Assembly (NCBI RefSeq): GCF_000719115.1
Contig: NZ_JOEA01000026.1
Span: forward strand, 1 to 64,000
DNA: 64,000 nucleotides
Reading direction: 5' to 3'
Source: Lentzea albidocapillata
GTDB taxonomy: Bacteria; Actinomycetota; Actinomycetes; Mycobacteriales; Pseudonocardiaceae
The notes beneath the pieces were generated by a model. It saw nothing but the letters and a program-made list of their open reading frames with translations, had not been told where the DNA came from and did not search any database. Of the stretch, positions 39,703 to 47,989 are shown piece after piece; positions within the stretch are counted from its first letter, which is position 1, and every line of letters starts with the position of its first letter. Both the position numbers and the translations under genes were made by a program.

Positions 39703-41856
39703 ATGTCGCGCGACAACGCGCGACGAGGGCTCCTCGTGCGCGCACTCATAGCGCTCGGGGTCCTCGTCGCATCCGCTTTTCTGCTGCTCACCACGGATCC
39801 CCGTCTCGGCCTCGATCTCCGGGGCGGAACCCAGATCGTCCTGGAAGCCAAGGGCGATGCCGATGCCGCCGACCGTTCGATGGAGGTGTTGCGGCGCCGC
39901 GTGGACGCTTTGGGCGTCGCCGAACCCGTGATCGCCCGCTCCGGCGAGAACCGCATCGTCATCGAACTGCCCGGCGTCCAGGACCCGCAGGAGGCCGTGA
40001 AGGTTCTCGGCCAGACCGCGCAACTCACCGTGCAGCGCAACGGCCAGACCGTCATGACCGGCGAGGGCATCTCCGACGCGCAGTCCACGCGCAACTCGCA
40101 GGGCGCGGGTTTCGTGGTCAACATCCAGTTCCAGGGCGACGCCCCGGCGAAGTGGCAGAAGGTGACCGGCGAGGCGGCCTGCGAGCCGTCCGGCAGCCCA
40201 GGCCGGCAGATCGCGTTCGTGCTGGACGGCAAGCCGATCTCGTCCCCCGAGGTCAGCCTCGACACGCCCTGCGGCGCAGGTCAGGCGGGTGGCTCGACCA
40301 CGATCACCGGCCGTTTCTCCCAGCCGGAGGCCAAGGAGCTCGCCCTCGTCATCCGTTCCGGCGCGCTGCCGGTGCCGGTCGAGGTGATCGAACAGCGCAC
40401 CGTCGGCGCGACCCTGGGCGCCGAGGCCATCGAGGCCAGCGCCAAGGCCGCGATCATCGGCATCGCCCTGACCTCGCTGTTCCTGATGTTCGCCTACCGG
40501 CTCGCCGGATTCCTGGCCGTGGTCGCGCTGGCCGGCTACGCGGGCGTCGCGTACGCCGGGCTGCTGGCGGTGGGGGCGACGCTGACCTTGCCGGGCCTGG
40601 CCGGCTTCGTGCTGGCGATCGGCATGGCGGTCGACGCGAACGTCCTGATCTTCGAACGGGCGCGCGAGGAGTACGCCAGGAAACCCAATCTCCGCCGCGC
40701 CTCGGAGAACGGTTTCCGCGGCGCCCTGAGTGCGATCGCCGACTCGAACGTGACGACGCTGCTGGCAGCCGGTCTGTTGTTCTGGCTGGCCACGGGCCCG
40801 GTCCGCGGCTTCGGCGTCACCCTGACCATCGGTGTGCTGGCGTCGATGTTCAGCGCCTTGGTGCTCTCGCGCGTGCTCGTGGTGTGGGCGCTCGGCACCC
40901 GTTTCGTCACCAAGCGGCCTCGGCTGAGCGGTCTGCACACGCTCGGTTTCGTCCGTCAGCGCCTGTCCGTCGTGCTGTACCGCCGCCCGTCGCTGTGGCT
41001 GATCAGCGCCGGCGCCGTGGTGCTCGTGGCCATCGCAGGTCTCTTCGCACGGGGCCTGAACCTGGGCGTCGAGTTCACCGGCGGACGCATGCTCGACTTC
41101 ACCGCGGGCGGCACCGTGGACTCCGGCCGGGTGCGCACCGCTCTGGCCGACGCGGGCTTCTCCGACGTCGTGGTCTCGTCGTCGGGCAACGAGGTCTCCC
41201 TGCGCACCGCCCCGATCGACGACGCCACCTCAGCACGCCTGGGCGAGGTCGTCTCCTCCGCCGTCGACGGCGGCGCCCGCCAGTCCAGCAACGAGCTCAT
41301 CGGCCCGTCGCTGTCCTCCGAACTGCGCCGCAACGCCATCATCGGTCTCGCCATCGCCGTAACCGCCCAGCTGGGATACCTGGCCGTGCGTTTCGACTGG
41401 CGTCTCGGCGTCGCCACGGTCGCCGCGCTGCTCAGCGACGTCCTCGTGCTCGTCGGCGTGTTCGCGTGGATGGGCAAGACGGCCGACGGCGTGTTCCTGG
41501 CGGCCCTGCTGACCGTGATCGGCTACTCGGTCAACGACTCGGTCGTCGTCTTCGACCGTCTCCGCGAACTGCGAGGGTCCCGCTTGAAAGCCTCGTACCC
41601 GGACGTGGTGTCGGACGCGGTCGTCCAAACCGTGCCGCGCACCGTGAACACCGGCCTCGGCGTGCTCTTCGTCCTGTCGGCGTTGCTGGTGCTCGGCGAC
41701 GGCTCCCTGGCCAACTTCGCGATCGCGCTGCTGATCGGCCTCGTCGCCGGCACGGCGTCCACAGTGGTCACCGCCGCTCCGATCGCGATCTGGCTGGAGT
41801 CGCGCTGGCCCAGGCGAGCGGTTGCGAAGAAGCGTCCGGTGGGGGCACGCGCCTAG
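39703..41856 (+). CDS. secDF: Fused SecDF protein-export membrane protein
   Basis: 717 aa. SecD and SecF are joined in one chain, giving 12 membrane helices. SecD part: DPRLGLDLRGGTQIVLEAKGDADA (32-55), P1 domain (about 55-230), then AIGMAVDANVLIFERAREE, the conserved D-A-N helix-4 signature. SecF part: LNLGVEFTGGRMLDFTAGG (about 450-470) and LTVIGYSVNDSVVVFDRLREL, with Asp and Arg of the proton pathway. SecDF uses the proton gradient to pull secreted proteins after SecA. Actinobacteria normally have separate secD and secF beside yajC; this fused form is probably a second copy. Operon with a TPR protein and a small exported protein. Confidence 0.92.
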   Translation: MSRDNARRGLLVRALIALGVLVASAFLLLTTDPRLGLDLRGGTQIVLEAKGDADAADRSMEVLRRRVDALGVAEPVIARSGENRIVIELPGVQDPQEAVKVLGQTAQLTVQRNGQTVMTGEGISDAQSTRNSQGAGFVVNIQFQGDAPAKWQKVTGEAACEPSGSPGRQIAFVLDGKPISSPEVSLDTPCGAGQAGGSTTITGRFSQPEAKELALVIRSGALPVPVEVIEQRTVGATLGAEAIEASAKAAIIGIALTSLFLMFAYRLAGFLAVVALAGYAGVAYAGLLAVGATLTLPGLAGFVLAIGMAVDANVLIFERAREEYARKPNLRRASENGFRGALSAIADSNVTTLLAAGLLFWLATGPVRGFGVTLTIGVLASMFSALVLSRVLVVWALGTRFVTKRPRLSGLHTLGFVRQRLSVVLYRRPSLWLISAGAVVLVAIAGLFARGLNLGVEFTGGRMLDFTAGGTVDSGRVRTALADAGFSDVVVSSSGNEVSLRTAPIDDATSARLGEVVSSAVDGGARQSSNELIGPSLSSELRRNAIIGLAIAVTAQLGYLAVRFDWRLGVATVAALLSDVLVLVGVFAWMGKTADGVFLAALLTVIGYSVNDSVVVFDRLRELRGSRLKASYPDVVSDAVVQTVPRTVNTGLGVLFVLSALLVLGDGSLANFAIALLIGLVAGTASTVVTAAPIAIWLESRWPRRAVAKKRPVGARA

Positions 41857-41858
41857 CG

Positions 41859-41909
41859 TTCAACGATCCTTTCGGCAACGAGTTCTTCCTAGTGCAGCTC
41901 GCTTCGTAG
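41859..41909 (+). pseudogene. C-terminal relic of a glyoxalase-like (VOC) gene
   Basis: FNDPFGNEFFLVQLAS followed by TAG at 41907-41909 is the typical last strand of VOC domains (D-P-x-G-N-x-F). It starts immediately after the SecDF stop codon and lacks any start or upstream part, so it is a leftover of a deleted gene. Sixteen codons only, so the identity is tentative. Confidence 0.4.
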
Positions 41910-41922
41910 CAAAGTAGGCGGC

Positions 41923-43083
41923 ATGACCTCCTTCGCCGCGTACCAGAACGAGATCTACCTGCAGGGGCTCGGTGGCGTCGTGCCACCGTTCACCACCGAT
42001 CCCGACGCGCTGGAGCAGTCCGCGCGCGACAGGCTGGGACCGGGCCCGTTCTGGTACGTGGCGGGAGGCGCGGGTTCGGGCGCCACCGTGCGGGCGAATC
42101 GTGAGGCGTTCGACCGGGTGCGGATCGTGCCGCGCATGCTGACCAACGCGACCGAACGGCATCTGGGTGTTTCGGTCCTCGGCACGGAGCTGCCGGCGCC
42201 GGTGATGTTCGCACCCGTTGGCGTGCAGTCGATCCTGCACCCGGACGGCGAGCTGGCGACCGCGCGGGCCGCCGCCGAGCTCGGGGTGCCGATGGTGTTG
42301 TCCACCGCCTCCTCACACACCATCGAGGAGGTCGCCGAAGCGTCCGGCGACGGGCCGCGCTGGTACCAGCTCTACTGGCCGAACGACCCCGACGTGTGTG
42401 CGTCGTTGCTGGATCGTGCGCGCAAAGCCGGTTACACGGCGCTGGTCGTCACCTTGGACACGTGGACGCTGGCGTGGCGGCCGCACGACCTTGATCAGGC
42501 CTACCTGCCGTTCCTGCGCGCGGTCGGCACGGCGATTCCGTTCAGCGACCCGGTTTTCCGCGCCGGGCTGCAGAAGTCGCCCGAGGAGGACCTGCCGATG
42601 GCGATCCTGCGGTGGGTGCAGCTGTTCACCGGCACTGACAAGTCGTGGGACCAGCTGGCGTTCCTGCGCGAGCACTGGGACGGCCCGATCGTCCTGAAAG
42701 GAATCCAGCACCCCGAGGACGCGCGCAAGGCCGTCGAGTACGGAATGGACGGTGTCGTCGTCTCGAACCACGGCGGGCGTCAGGTCGACGGTGCCGTCGG
42801 GTCGCTGGACGCGCTGCCGTCCATCGTCGAGGCGGTGGGGGAGCAGGTCGACGTGCTGTTCGACTCCGGCATCCGTACCGGCGCCGACATCGTGAAGGCG
42901 CTGGCGCTGGGGGCGAAGGCCGTGATGGTCGGGCGGCCCTTCGTGTACGGGCTGGCGCACGGCGGCCAGGTCGGCGTGCGGCACGTGTTGCGCAGCCTGC
43001 TCGCGGACTTCGACCTGACGCTCGGGCTGTCGGGTCACCGCAGCCCGGCCGACCTGGGGCCGGACGCGCTGCGGTTCTCCTGA
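41923..43083 (+). CDS. FMN-dependent alpha-hydroxy-acid oxidase (lactate 2-monooxygenase-like)
   Basis: 386 aa. TIM-barrel FMN enzyme oxidising L-2-hydroxy acids. Conserved parts are WYVAGGAGSGATVRANREAFDR (44-65), PVMFAPVGVQSILHPDGE (85-102), YQLYWPND (about 147-154), VVTLDTWTLAWRPHDLDQAYLPF (about 168-190), and VVSNHGGRQVDGAVGSLDALP (about 283-303) with the catalytic His in NHGGRQ. Then VLFDSGIRTGADIVKALALGAKAVMVGRP. The DTWTLAWRPHDL segment is characteristic of lactate 2-monooxygenase, which turns lactate into acetate and CO2. The true substrate is uncertain. Convergent with the ESX cassette. Confidence 0.9.
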   Translation: MTSFAAYQNEIYLQGLGGVVPPFTTDPDALEQSARDRLGPGPFWYVAGGAGSGATVRANREAFDRVRIVPRMLTNATERHLGVSVLGTELPAPVMFAPVGVQSILHPDGELATARAAAELGVPMVLSTASSHTIEEVAEASGDGPRWYQLYWPNDPDVCASLLDRARKAGYTALVVTLDTWTLAWRPHDLDQAYLPFLRAVGTAIPFSDPVFRAGLQKSPEEDLPMAILRWVQLFTGTDKSWDQLAFLREHWDGPIVLKGIQHPEDARKAVEYGMDGVVVSNHGGRQVDGAVGSLDALPSIVEAVGEQVDVLFDSGIRTGADIVKALALGAKAVMVGRPFVYGLAHGGQVGVRHVLRSLLADFDLTLGLSGHRSPADLGPDALRFS

Positions 43084-43089
43084 CAGTCT

Positions 43090-43869
43090 TTACGGCATCG
43101 TCGCGGTCATCCGCGTCAACGTGCCGAAGTCGGCCGGCTGCACCCGCAGCCAGCCGTCGCTCTTGGCCGCGAGGTACCGCCCGCTCGGCGTGTCGATGTA
43201 CGTCAGCGGGTTGACGCAACGCTGCTTGCGGCCCAGGTGGTCCCGCTTGGCCGAGAAGACCTGACCGCCGCCGGTACGCGGCTGGCTCATGATCTCGTTG
43301 AGCTGCGCGACGAGCTGGTCGTTCGGCGTGCTCGTCGGCCGGCTCTGCTGCATGAACGAGCCGGTGTCCTCGTAGGACGGCTGCCGCTTCTGCTGCAGCG
43401 CCTCCTCGGACAGCGTGATCGGGTTGCCCCTGCCCGCCGGCGTGGGCGGCAGGGCGCCGACCAACGCCTGCGGCGCCTCGTCCGCCCGCACCGGTTCGAG
43501 TACGAACTGCTGGTCCGGCGTGAGCAGGATCCGCAGCGCGTCCTGGCCGTTCGACACGACCAGCACGCTCTGCTGCGGGCCGTCCTTCAGGCTGAAGAAC
43601 GCCCAGTACTCCACGCCGGCCTCGACCACGAGCCGCAGCGCGTTCGTCAGATCCGGGTGGATCTGACCGCCGCGCGCGAGCCCGTACTGCTCGAGCTGCG
43701 CCCACGCCGACCGCTGCAACCGTTCGAGCTCACTCACGTCGCCCGACTCGAGGAGTTCCTCGTCGAAGTCGACCTGAGCGAGCAGCGCACGGTGCATCGT
43801 CGGCAGGCCCGCGGCCTGCCACGCCTGGTAGAGCGCCGTGACAGGGATGGCGACCCTGCTCCGCAGCAC
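43090..43869 (-). CDS. ESX secretion-associated protein, EspG family
   Basis: 259 aa, GTG start at 43869 behind AAGGGGGA. EspG proteins are cytosolic chaperones that bind the tip of PE-PPE heterodimers and deliver them to the ESX secretion machine. Typical traits are LDFDEELLESGDVSELERLQRSAWAQLEQYGLARGGQIHPDLTNALRLV, a beta-sheet core (EYWAFFSLKDGPQQSVLVVSN) and a C-terminal GRYLAAKSDGWLRVQPADFGTLTRMTATM. It is the last gene of a four-gene cassette, 9 bp after the PPE-like gene. Together they look like one secreted substrate pair with its chaperone. Confidence 0.88.
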   Translation of the reverse strand: MLRSRVAIPVTALYQAWQAAGLPTMHRALLAQVDFDEELLESGDVSELERLQRSAWAQLEQYGLARGGQIHPDLTNALRLVVEAGVEYWAFFSLKDGPQQSVLVVSNGQDALRILLTPDQQFVLEPVRADEAPQALVGALPPTPAGRGNPITLSEEALQQKRQPSYEDTGSFMQQSRPTSTPNDQLVAQLNEIMSQPRTGGGQVFSAKRDHLGRKQRCVNPLTYIDTPSGRYLAAKSDGWLRVQPADFGTLTRMTATMP

Positions 43870-43878
43870 GTTTCCCCC

Positions 43879-45192
43879 TTATCCGCCGATGACCGGCGGA
43901 GCGACCATCGTTCCATCGCCGAAGATGTCTTCGGTCTCCTGCAGATACGAAGCGGACTTGTGCTCCGCATCCTCCGAGCCTTCACCACGACCGCCACCGG
44001 CGCCCATACCTCCGGCGCCCATGCCGGCCGCACCACCACGACCGGCAGCACCCGCGGCACCGGCACCGGACGGCCCGAAGCCACCAGCGCCACCACGACC
44101 GTCACCGGCGACACCGGCCGCGCCACCGAAGCCGCCACCCATACCGCCAGGTCCACCCATGCCCTTGGCTGCCGCGGCGCCGCCGAGGCCACCACCGCCA
44201 CCGCCACCACGACCGCCGCCGGCGCCACCACCGGGACCACCACCGGGACCGTTGGGTCCGCCGGGACGGTTGCGCGGGTTGTTGGGGTCGAGCGGACCGC
44301 CGGGCCTGCGCGGGTTGTTGGGGTCGAGCGGACCGCCAGGCCTGCGCGGGTCGTTCGGGTTGTACACATTGTCCGGTGGCAAGGTCGGAACGCCGATGTT
44401 GGGCGGCGGGCGGCGCCCGCTGTCGTCGATGGGCGGAGGAGTGAACTTGGAGTCGTCGACGCCGGCCTTGCCGGTGTCATCGCCGCCGCCGGTGCCCGGC
44501 GGCTTCCAGCCGGACAGGTCCGTGCCGTCCTGGCCACCGTTGCGGTCGCCACTGCCGGGCGGAGGGTTGCTGCCGATCGGCGGCGGGTTCTTGCTGTTGG
44601 GGCCGACCTCGTCGATCTTGTACTTGCCGTCGGGCGGTCCCTCTTGGACGCTCCCGTCGTTGGCGGTCGGCGCGATGAACGTCGGCTGGTTGCTCATGCT
44701 CGCGTTGACGGCGCCCGCGTACTGGTTGAACGCCCGGACGTTCTGCTCGCTTACCTGCTGGTTCTGCTCGAGTGCCTTGTCGTAGTCCGTGTCCCACGGA
44801 CGAAGGTCGTTCAGGAACGGCTTGTCCGGCACGGTCGGCGGCTTGGACATCGAGTTCTTGGCGTTGACGTACGCATCGCCGACGGTGTCGGCGGTCGTAC
44901 CCGCCTGAGTAGCTGAATCGCCCGTGACCGTGGCCCACGTTGCGAGTGGTGAAGTGCCGCCACGAGCCGCGTCGCCCGCGGAGCCTTCCCAGGAGGCACC
45001 GGAGTCGCGCACGGCCTTCTCGATCAGCTGTGCAACGTCTCCGTGGCCGCTTGAGAGATCCCGCCAGCCATCTGACATGAGCGAGGTGCTCTGGCCCGGT
45101 CCCTTGCCGTTCTCGAACCACTTGTAGATCGTTTCACCACCCGCGAAGGGCAGAATGGCGAAACCAGTGATGTTCGGCTCAACCCCAGCCAT
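43879..45192 (-). CDS. PPE-like / WXG-type ESX substrate with Pro/Gly-rich tail
   Basis: 437 aa. The first 165 residues are the helical part, with the W-x-G turn at SWEGSAGDAA (about 71-80) as in PPE/WXG100-like substrates. Then comes a linker rich in Pro, Asn, Gly (DPNNPRRPGGPLDPNNPR repeated), a poly-Gly region (about 300-410, PGGGPGGGAGGGRGGGGGGG) and a C-terminus TEDIFGDGTMVAPPVIGG. It should pair with the small PE-like protein of the same cassette and be exported by ESX. No effector domain is visible. Start ATG at 45192, 4 bp after the DUF3558 gene. Confidence 0.82.
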   Translation of the reverse strand: MAGVEPNITGFAILPFAGGETIYKWFENGKGPGQSTSLMSDGWRDLSSGHGDVAQLIEKAVRDSGASWEGSAGDAARGGTSPLATWATVTGDSATQAGTTADTVGDAYVNAKNSMSKPPTVPDKPFLNDLRPWDTDYDKALEQNQQVSEQNVRAFNQYAGAVNASMSNQPTFIAPTANDGSVQEGPPDGKYKIDEVGPNSKNPPPIGSNPPPGSGDRNGGQDGTDLSGWKPPGTGGGDDTGKAGVDDSKFTPPPIDDSGRRPPPNIGVPTLPPDNVYNPNDPRRPGGPLDPNNPRRPGGPLDPNNPRNRPGGPNGPGGGPGGGAGGGRGGGGGGGLGGAAAAKGMGGPGGMGGGFGGAAGVAGDGRGGAGGFGPSGAGAAGAAGRGGAAGMGAGGMGAGGGRGEGSEDAEHKSASYLQETEDIFGDGTMVAPPVIGG

Positions 45193-45196
45193 CTCG

Positions 45197-45781
45197 CTAC
45201 CCCTTCAGGTTTGTGATGATCAGTTGTGCGACCCGCTCGGCCTCCGGGCAGGGCTTCTTCGTCGCGCGCTCGTCTGTGGCACTGGAGATCTGCACTGTGA
45301 CTGAATCGGTCTTGGAGACCTGAATCGAGGTCAGGCAGCTGATCGATCCATCGGTCTGGTCGGTGGAGATGACCCGGACGCCGTCGAGCTTCTTGTCGAC
45401 GAAGACCCCGTTGTTCTTGACGTTCTCGACCTGGGCCTCGAAGTTCTTGTCCTTGGTCACCGAGATGTCGTAAGTGGAGTTCTTGATGACATCCTGGCCG
45501 TTCCAGACGCAGTTGGGGCCGAGTTCGGCGGTGCCGGCCTGGGGCGCTCGCACCGAACCGAGTGTCGCGATCTGACTGGCGGTCAGGATGCTGCATGGGT
45601 CGCTGACGAACTTGGCGATGCTGAGGCCTGTGTCGGAACCGTCGCTGGTGGGCTGGCTGCTCGTCTGTCCGTTACCGGTCGGAGAAGCCGTGGTCGGGCT
45701 TCCGCCGGTTTGATTGCCCGTGCATCCGGCCAGCGCAACGGAAACGAGCGCAGTGCTGAGCAGAACGGTCATGCGCTTCAA
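45197..45781 (-). CDS. DUF3558 lipoprotein
   Basis: 194 aa if the TTG at 45781 is the start (an ATG follows three codons later). The lipobox VALAGC puts the lipidated Cys at 20. After a Ser/Thr/Gly linker, residues 55-194 form the DUF3558 domain: DPCSILTASQIATLGSV, NCVWNG and CPEAERVAQLI, with Cys residues likely to form disulfides. DUF3558 lipoproteins are confined to actinobacteria and often accompany ESX-type genes; function unknown. Begins 7 bp after the PE-like gene. Confidence 0.88.
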   Translation of the reverse strand: MKRMTVLLSTALVSVALAGCTGNQTGGSPTTASPTGNGQTSSQPTSDGSDTGLSIAKFVSDPCSILTASQIATLGSVRAPQAGTAELGPNCVWNGQDVIKNSTYDISVTKDKNFEAQVENVKNNGVFVDKKLDGVRVISTDQTDGSISCLTSIQVSKTDSVTVQISSATDERATKKPCPEAERVAQLIITNLKG

Positions 45782-45788
45782 GATCGTG

Positions 45789-46202
45789 TCAGCCCTTCAT
45801 CGCGGTCTGTGCCGCTTCGTCGGTGGCCCGGTACTCGGCGAGGGCCTTCTCGATGTTCTTGATGGTCTGTTCCAGCGCCCTCACGGCCTGATCGTTCGCC
45901 CACTGGTAGCCGCCAGGCTCAGCGCCTGCGGTCTTGCGCATGGCGAGAGTCGCGTATCCGCTGAAGGGATCGGGGCCAGGGGCGCCGGAGAGCTTGAGCT
46001 TCTCGCTGGACCTCCGCAGCTCCAGCAGCTTCCTGAGAGCCTCTTTGAGGCCGTCGATCATCTTCTGCGCCTGGTCCGGGTCGACGCTGAACTTCGCGAC
46101 TCCGCCAGCGCCTGCGCCGGGCGCGGCACCCGCGGCTGCGCCGACACCCTTGCCGGCGGCTCCGGCAGCCTTCACGGGTACGAGTGCGTCGAACATCAGC
46201 AT
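45789..46202 (-). CDS. Small PE-like ESX partner protein
   Basis: 137 aa. An Ala/Gly-rich N-terminus (AAGAAGKGVGAAAGAAPGAGAGG) is followed by two helices: DPDQAQKMIDGLKEALRKLLELRRSSEKLK and ANDQAVRALEQTIKNIEKALAEYRATDEAA. This helix-turn-helix hairpin is the shape of PE/WXG100 proteins, which pair with PPE proteins. YxxxD/E-type export signals follow the second helix in such proteins; AEYRATDE at about 121-128 fits. It is the first gene of the cassette. A second in-frame ATG lies at codon 3. Confidence 0.75.
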   Translation of the reverse strand: MLMFDALVPVKAAGAAGKGVGAAAGAAPGAGAGGVAKFSVDPDQAQKMIDGLKEALRKLLELRRSSEKLKLSGAPGPDPFSGYATLAMRKTAGAEPGGYQWANDQAVRALEQTIKNIEKALAEYRATDEAAQTAMKG

Positions 46203-46349
46203 CCTGGCCAGCTCCCCTCAGAACTCCACACCCCTGTCAGAGGATTTTCGCATAGGACCGGTTCCCGTTGGAGCGGATCGAATCAGCTGATCAGGTCACA
46301 TGGCCGATTCGTTCAAGACCCCGCACCCTGACCGGCATAGGTTCGGGGC

Positions 46350-47177
46350 ATGATCGAGCAAGCGAGGACCTTCCTCTGGCACAACGCCCGCACGCTGGAA
46401 CAGCGCTGGTTCGAGCACGCCTTCGACGGCGGAAGGGCCGAGCACGTGGTCCAGGCGGTGCTGGCCTACCGCAACGACGACGGTGGTTACGGGCACGGCC
46501 TCGAGCCTGACCACCGCGGGCCCACCAGTCAGCCGCTGCACGCCCTGCGCGCGCTCCAGATGTTCGGCGAGGTCAACGCCCCCGAACAAGCTGAATCGAT
46601 CCTGGCCTGGCTGGCCGGCACCTGCCCCGACGGGAGTGTCCCGTTCGGCATGTCCACCTCGAAGGACCACCCCAAGGCGCCGTGGGTCGCCGCCGACGAC
46701 CAGGGCGGACTCCTCCTGACCGCCCAGATCGCCGCCGCCCTCCTCGCACTCGGGGCAACGGACCCGTGGCTCGACAGGGCCATGGAGTACTGCTGGCGGG
46801 AGATCGAGAAGCTGGAGAACACCCACCCGTACGAGCTGCGGGCAGCGGTGATGTTCCTGGACGAGGTGCCGGACCGGGCTCGGGCCGAGCTGGCCGCCGA
46901 GAGGCTCAGGCACCTCAAGCCGAGCACCGAGGGGTATGCCGAGGGCGAAGGCCTGGACCTGCACATGTACGCGCAGAAGCCCACCAGCCTCGCCCGCGCG
47001 TGGTTCACCGACGACGAGTTCGGCAAGGACCTCGACGAACTCCAGAACGGCCAGCAGGACGACGGCGGCTGGACCGTCGGTTTCCCCGCCTTCACCCCGA
47101 TCGTCGACTTCGAATGGCGTTCCATCGCCACGGTCGACGCACTGCTGACGCTGCGCCGCTACGGCCGGATCAGCTGA
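46350..47177 (+). CDS. Alpha-alpha toroid (prenyltransferase / squalene cyclase-like) protein
   Basis: 275 aa, ATG start at 46350. Repeated QW-like motifs, such as YRNDDGGYGHGLEPD (about 41-55) and QNGQQDDGGWTVGFP (about 232-246), are those of the terpenoid cyclase/prenyltransferase toroid superfamily. The catalytic DxDD of squalene cyclases is absent, so it is not a proven cyclase. The protein is short for the family, with probably one toroid. No partner biosynthesis genes are near. Its last 19 bp overlap the convergent AraC gene. Confidence 0.75.
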   Translation: MIEQARTFLWHNARTLEQRWFEHAFDGGRAEHVVQAVLAYRNDDGGYGHGLEPDHRGPTSQPLHALRALQMFGEVNAPEQAESILAWLAGTCPDGSVPFGMSTSKDHPKAPWVAADDQGGLLLTAQIAAALLALGATDPWLDRAMEYCWREIEKLENTHPYELRAAVMFLDEVPDRARAELAAERLRHLKPSTEGYAEGEGLDLHMYAQKPTSLARAWFTDDEFGKDLDELQNGQQDDGGWTVGFPAFTPIVDFEWRSIATVDALLTLRRYGRIS

Positions 47178-47800
47178 CCCAGGGGCACGCCGGCCAGCGC
47201 ACGCACTTCGCGGGCCAGGTGCGCCTGGTCCGCGTAACCCGCCTCAAATGCCACGGCTGAGAACGGCACACCGTTCCATGCCAGCCGCAGCGCCGTGTCG
47301 AACCGCAGCACCCGTTGCAGCACCTTGGGCGGATAGCCGAACGCGTCCAGGCACCGCCGCCGCAGCTGACGTGAGCTCAGCCCGATCTCCCACGCGACCG
47401 CACCGACGTCACCGGACCGCAGCAACGACGCGGTTGCGGCCAGAGCCGGATCGACGACCACCCGCGAAGCGCAGAACGACACCATGTCGGAGAAGGAGTC
47501 GAGCCGGGCCGAGGGAACCAGTTCGGACAGCGGCACCCGCAGATCCCGGACGGCGTGCGCGGGCGCACCGAACACCGACGGGAACGCTCCGGGTGGCAAC
47601 CGCACCCCGTACAACGTGCCGGGAGCGACCGTGGCGAGCTGAGCCGAAGTGTCCGGACCGGCCACGAACAACGTGCCGGACGCAGGGGTCCATATCAGGT
47701 CCGTGCAACCGTCCGGCACTACGCGCTGCACGGTCGGCGATGACACCGTGCGCGTCCAAAGGCAGGCCAGACCCGCAGGAGCGGGACGTTCGGCATACAC
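47159..47800 (-). CDS. AraC-family regulator with DUF6597-like N-terminal domain
   Basis: 213 aa from GTG 47800. The frame is open upstream but runs into the tRNA-Val terminator, so a later start is preferred. The N-terminal half (RVVPDGCTDLIWTPASGTLFVAGPDTSAQ, APGTLYGVRLPPGAFPSVFG) is the ligand-sensing domain common in single-gene AraC regulators. The C-terminal HTH is EIGLSSRQLRRRCLDAFGYPPKVLQRVLRF and AFEAGYADQAHLAREVRALAGVPLGQL, with the AGYADQAHLxRE signature. Target unknown. Confidence 0.82.
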   Translation of the reverse strand: MYAERPAPAGLACLWTRTVSSPTVQRVVPDGCTDLIWTPASGTLFVAGPDTSAQLATVAPGTLYGVRLPPGAFPSVFGAPAHAVRDLRVPLSELVPSARLDSFSDMVSFCASRVVVDPALAATASLLRSGDVGAVAWEIGLSSRQLRRRCLDAFGYPPKVLQRVLRFDTALRLAWNGVPFSAVAFEAGYADQAHLAREVRALAGVPLGQLIRP

Positions 47801-47826
47801 AGACCGACCGTACCTCGCGACAGCAA

Positions 47827-47858
47827 GAACGGGCCCGGTCAAGTGACCGGGCCCGTTC
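47827..47858 (-). terminator. Terminator of tRNA-Val
   Basis: GAACGGGCCCGGTC (47827-47840) and GACCGGGCCCGTTC (47845-47858) form a perfect 14-bp stem with loop AAGT. It lies 5 bp from the tRNA 3' end. A TTG start for the AraC gene would fall inside it, which argues for a later start. Confidence 0.85.
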
Positions 47859-47863
47859 TCGTA

Positions 47864-47935
<72 letters not shown>

Positions 47936-47989
47936 GCGTCTTGCGGATGCCATCTTAGCGGACGAGCTCAGCGGGCCGCGAACCCAGGG

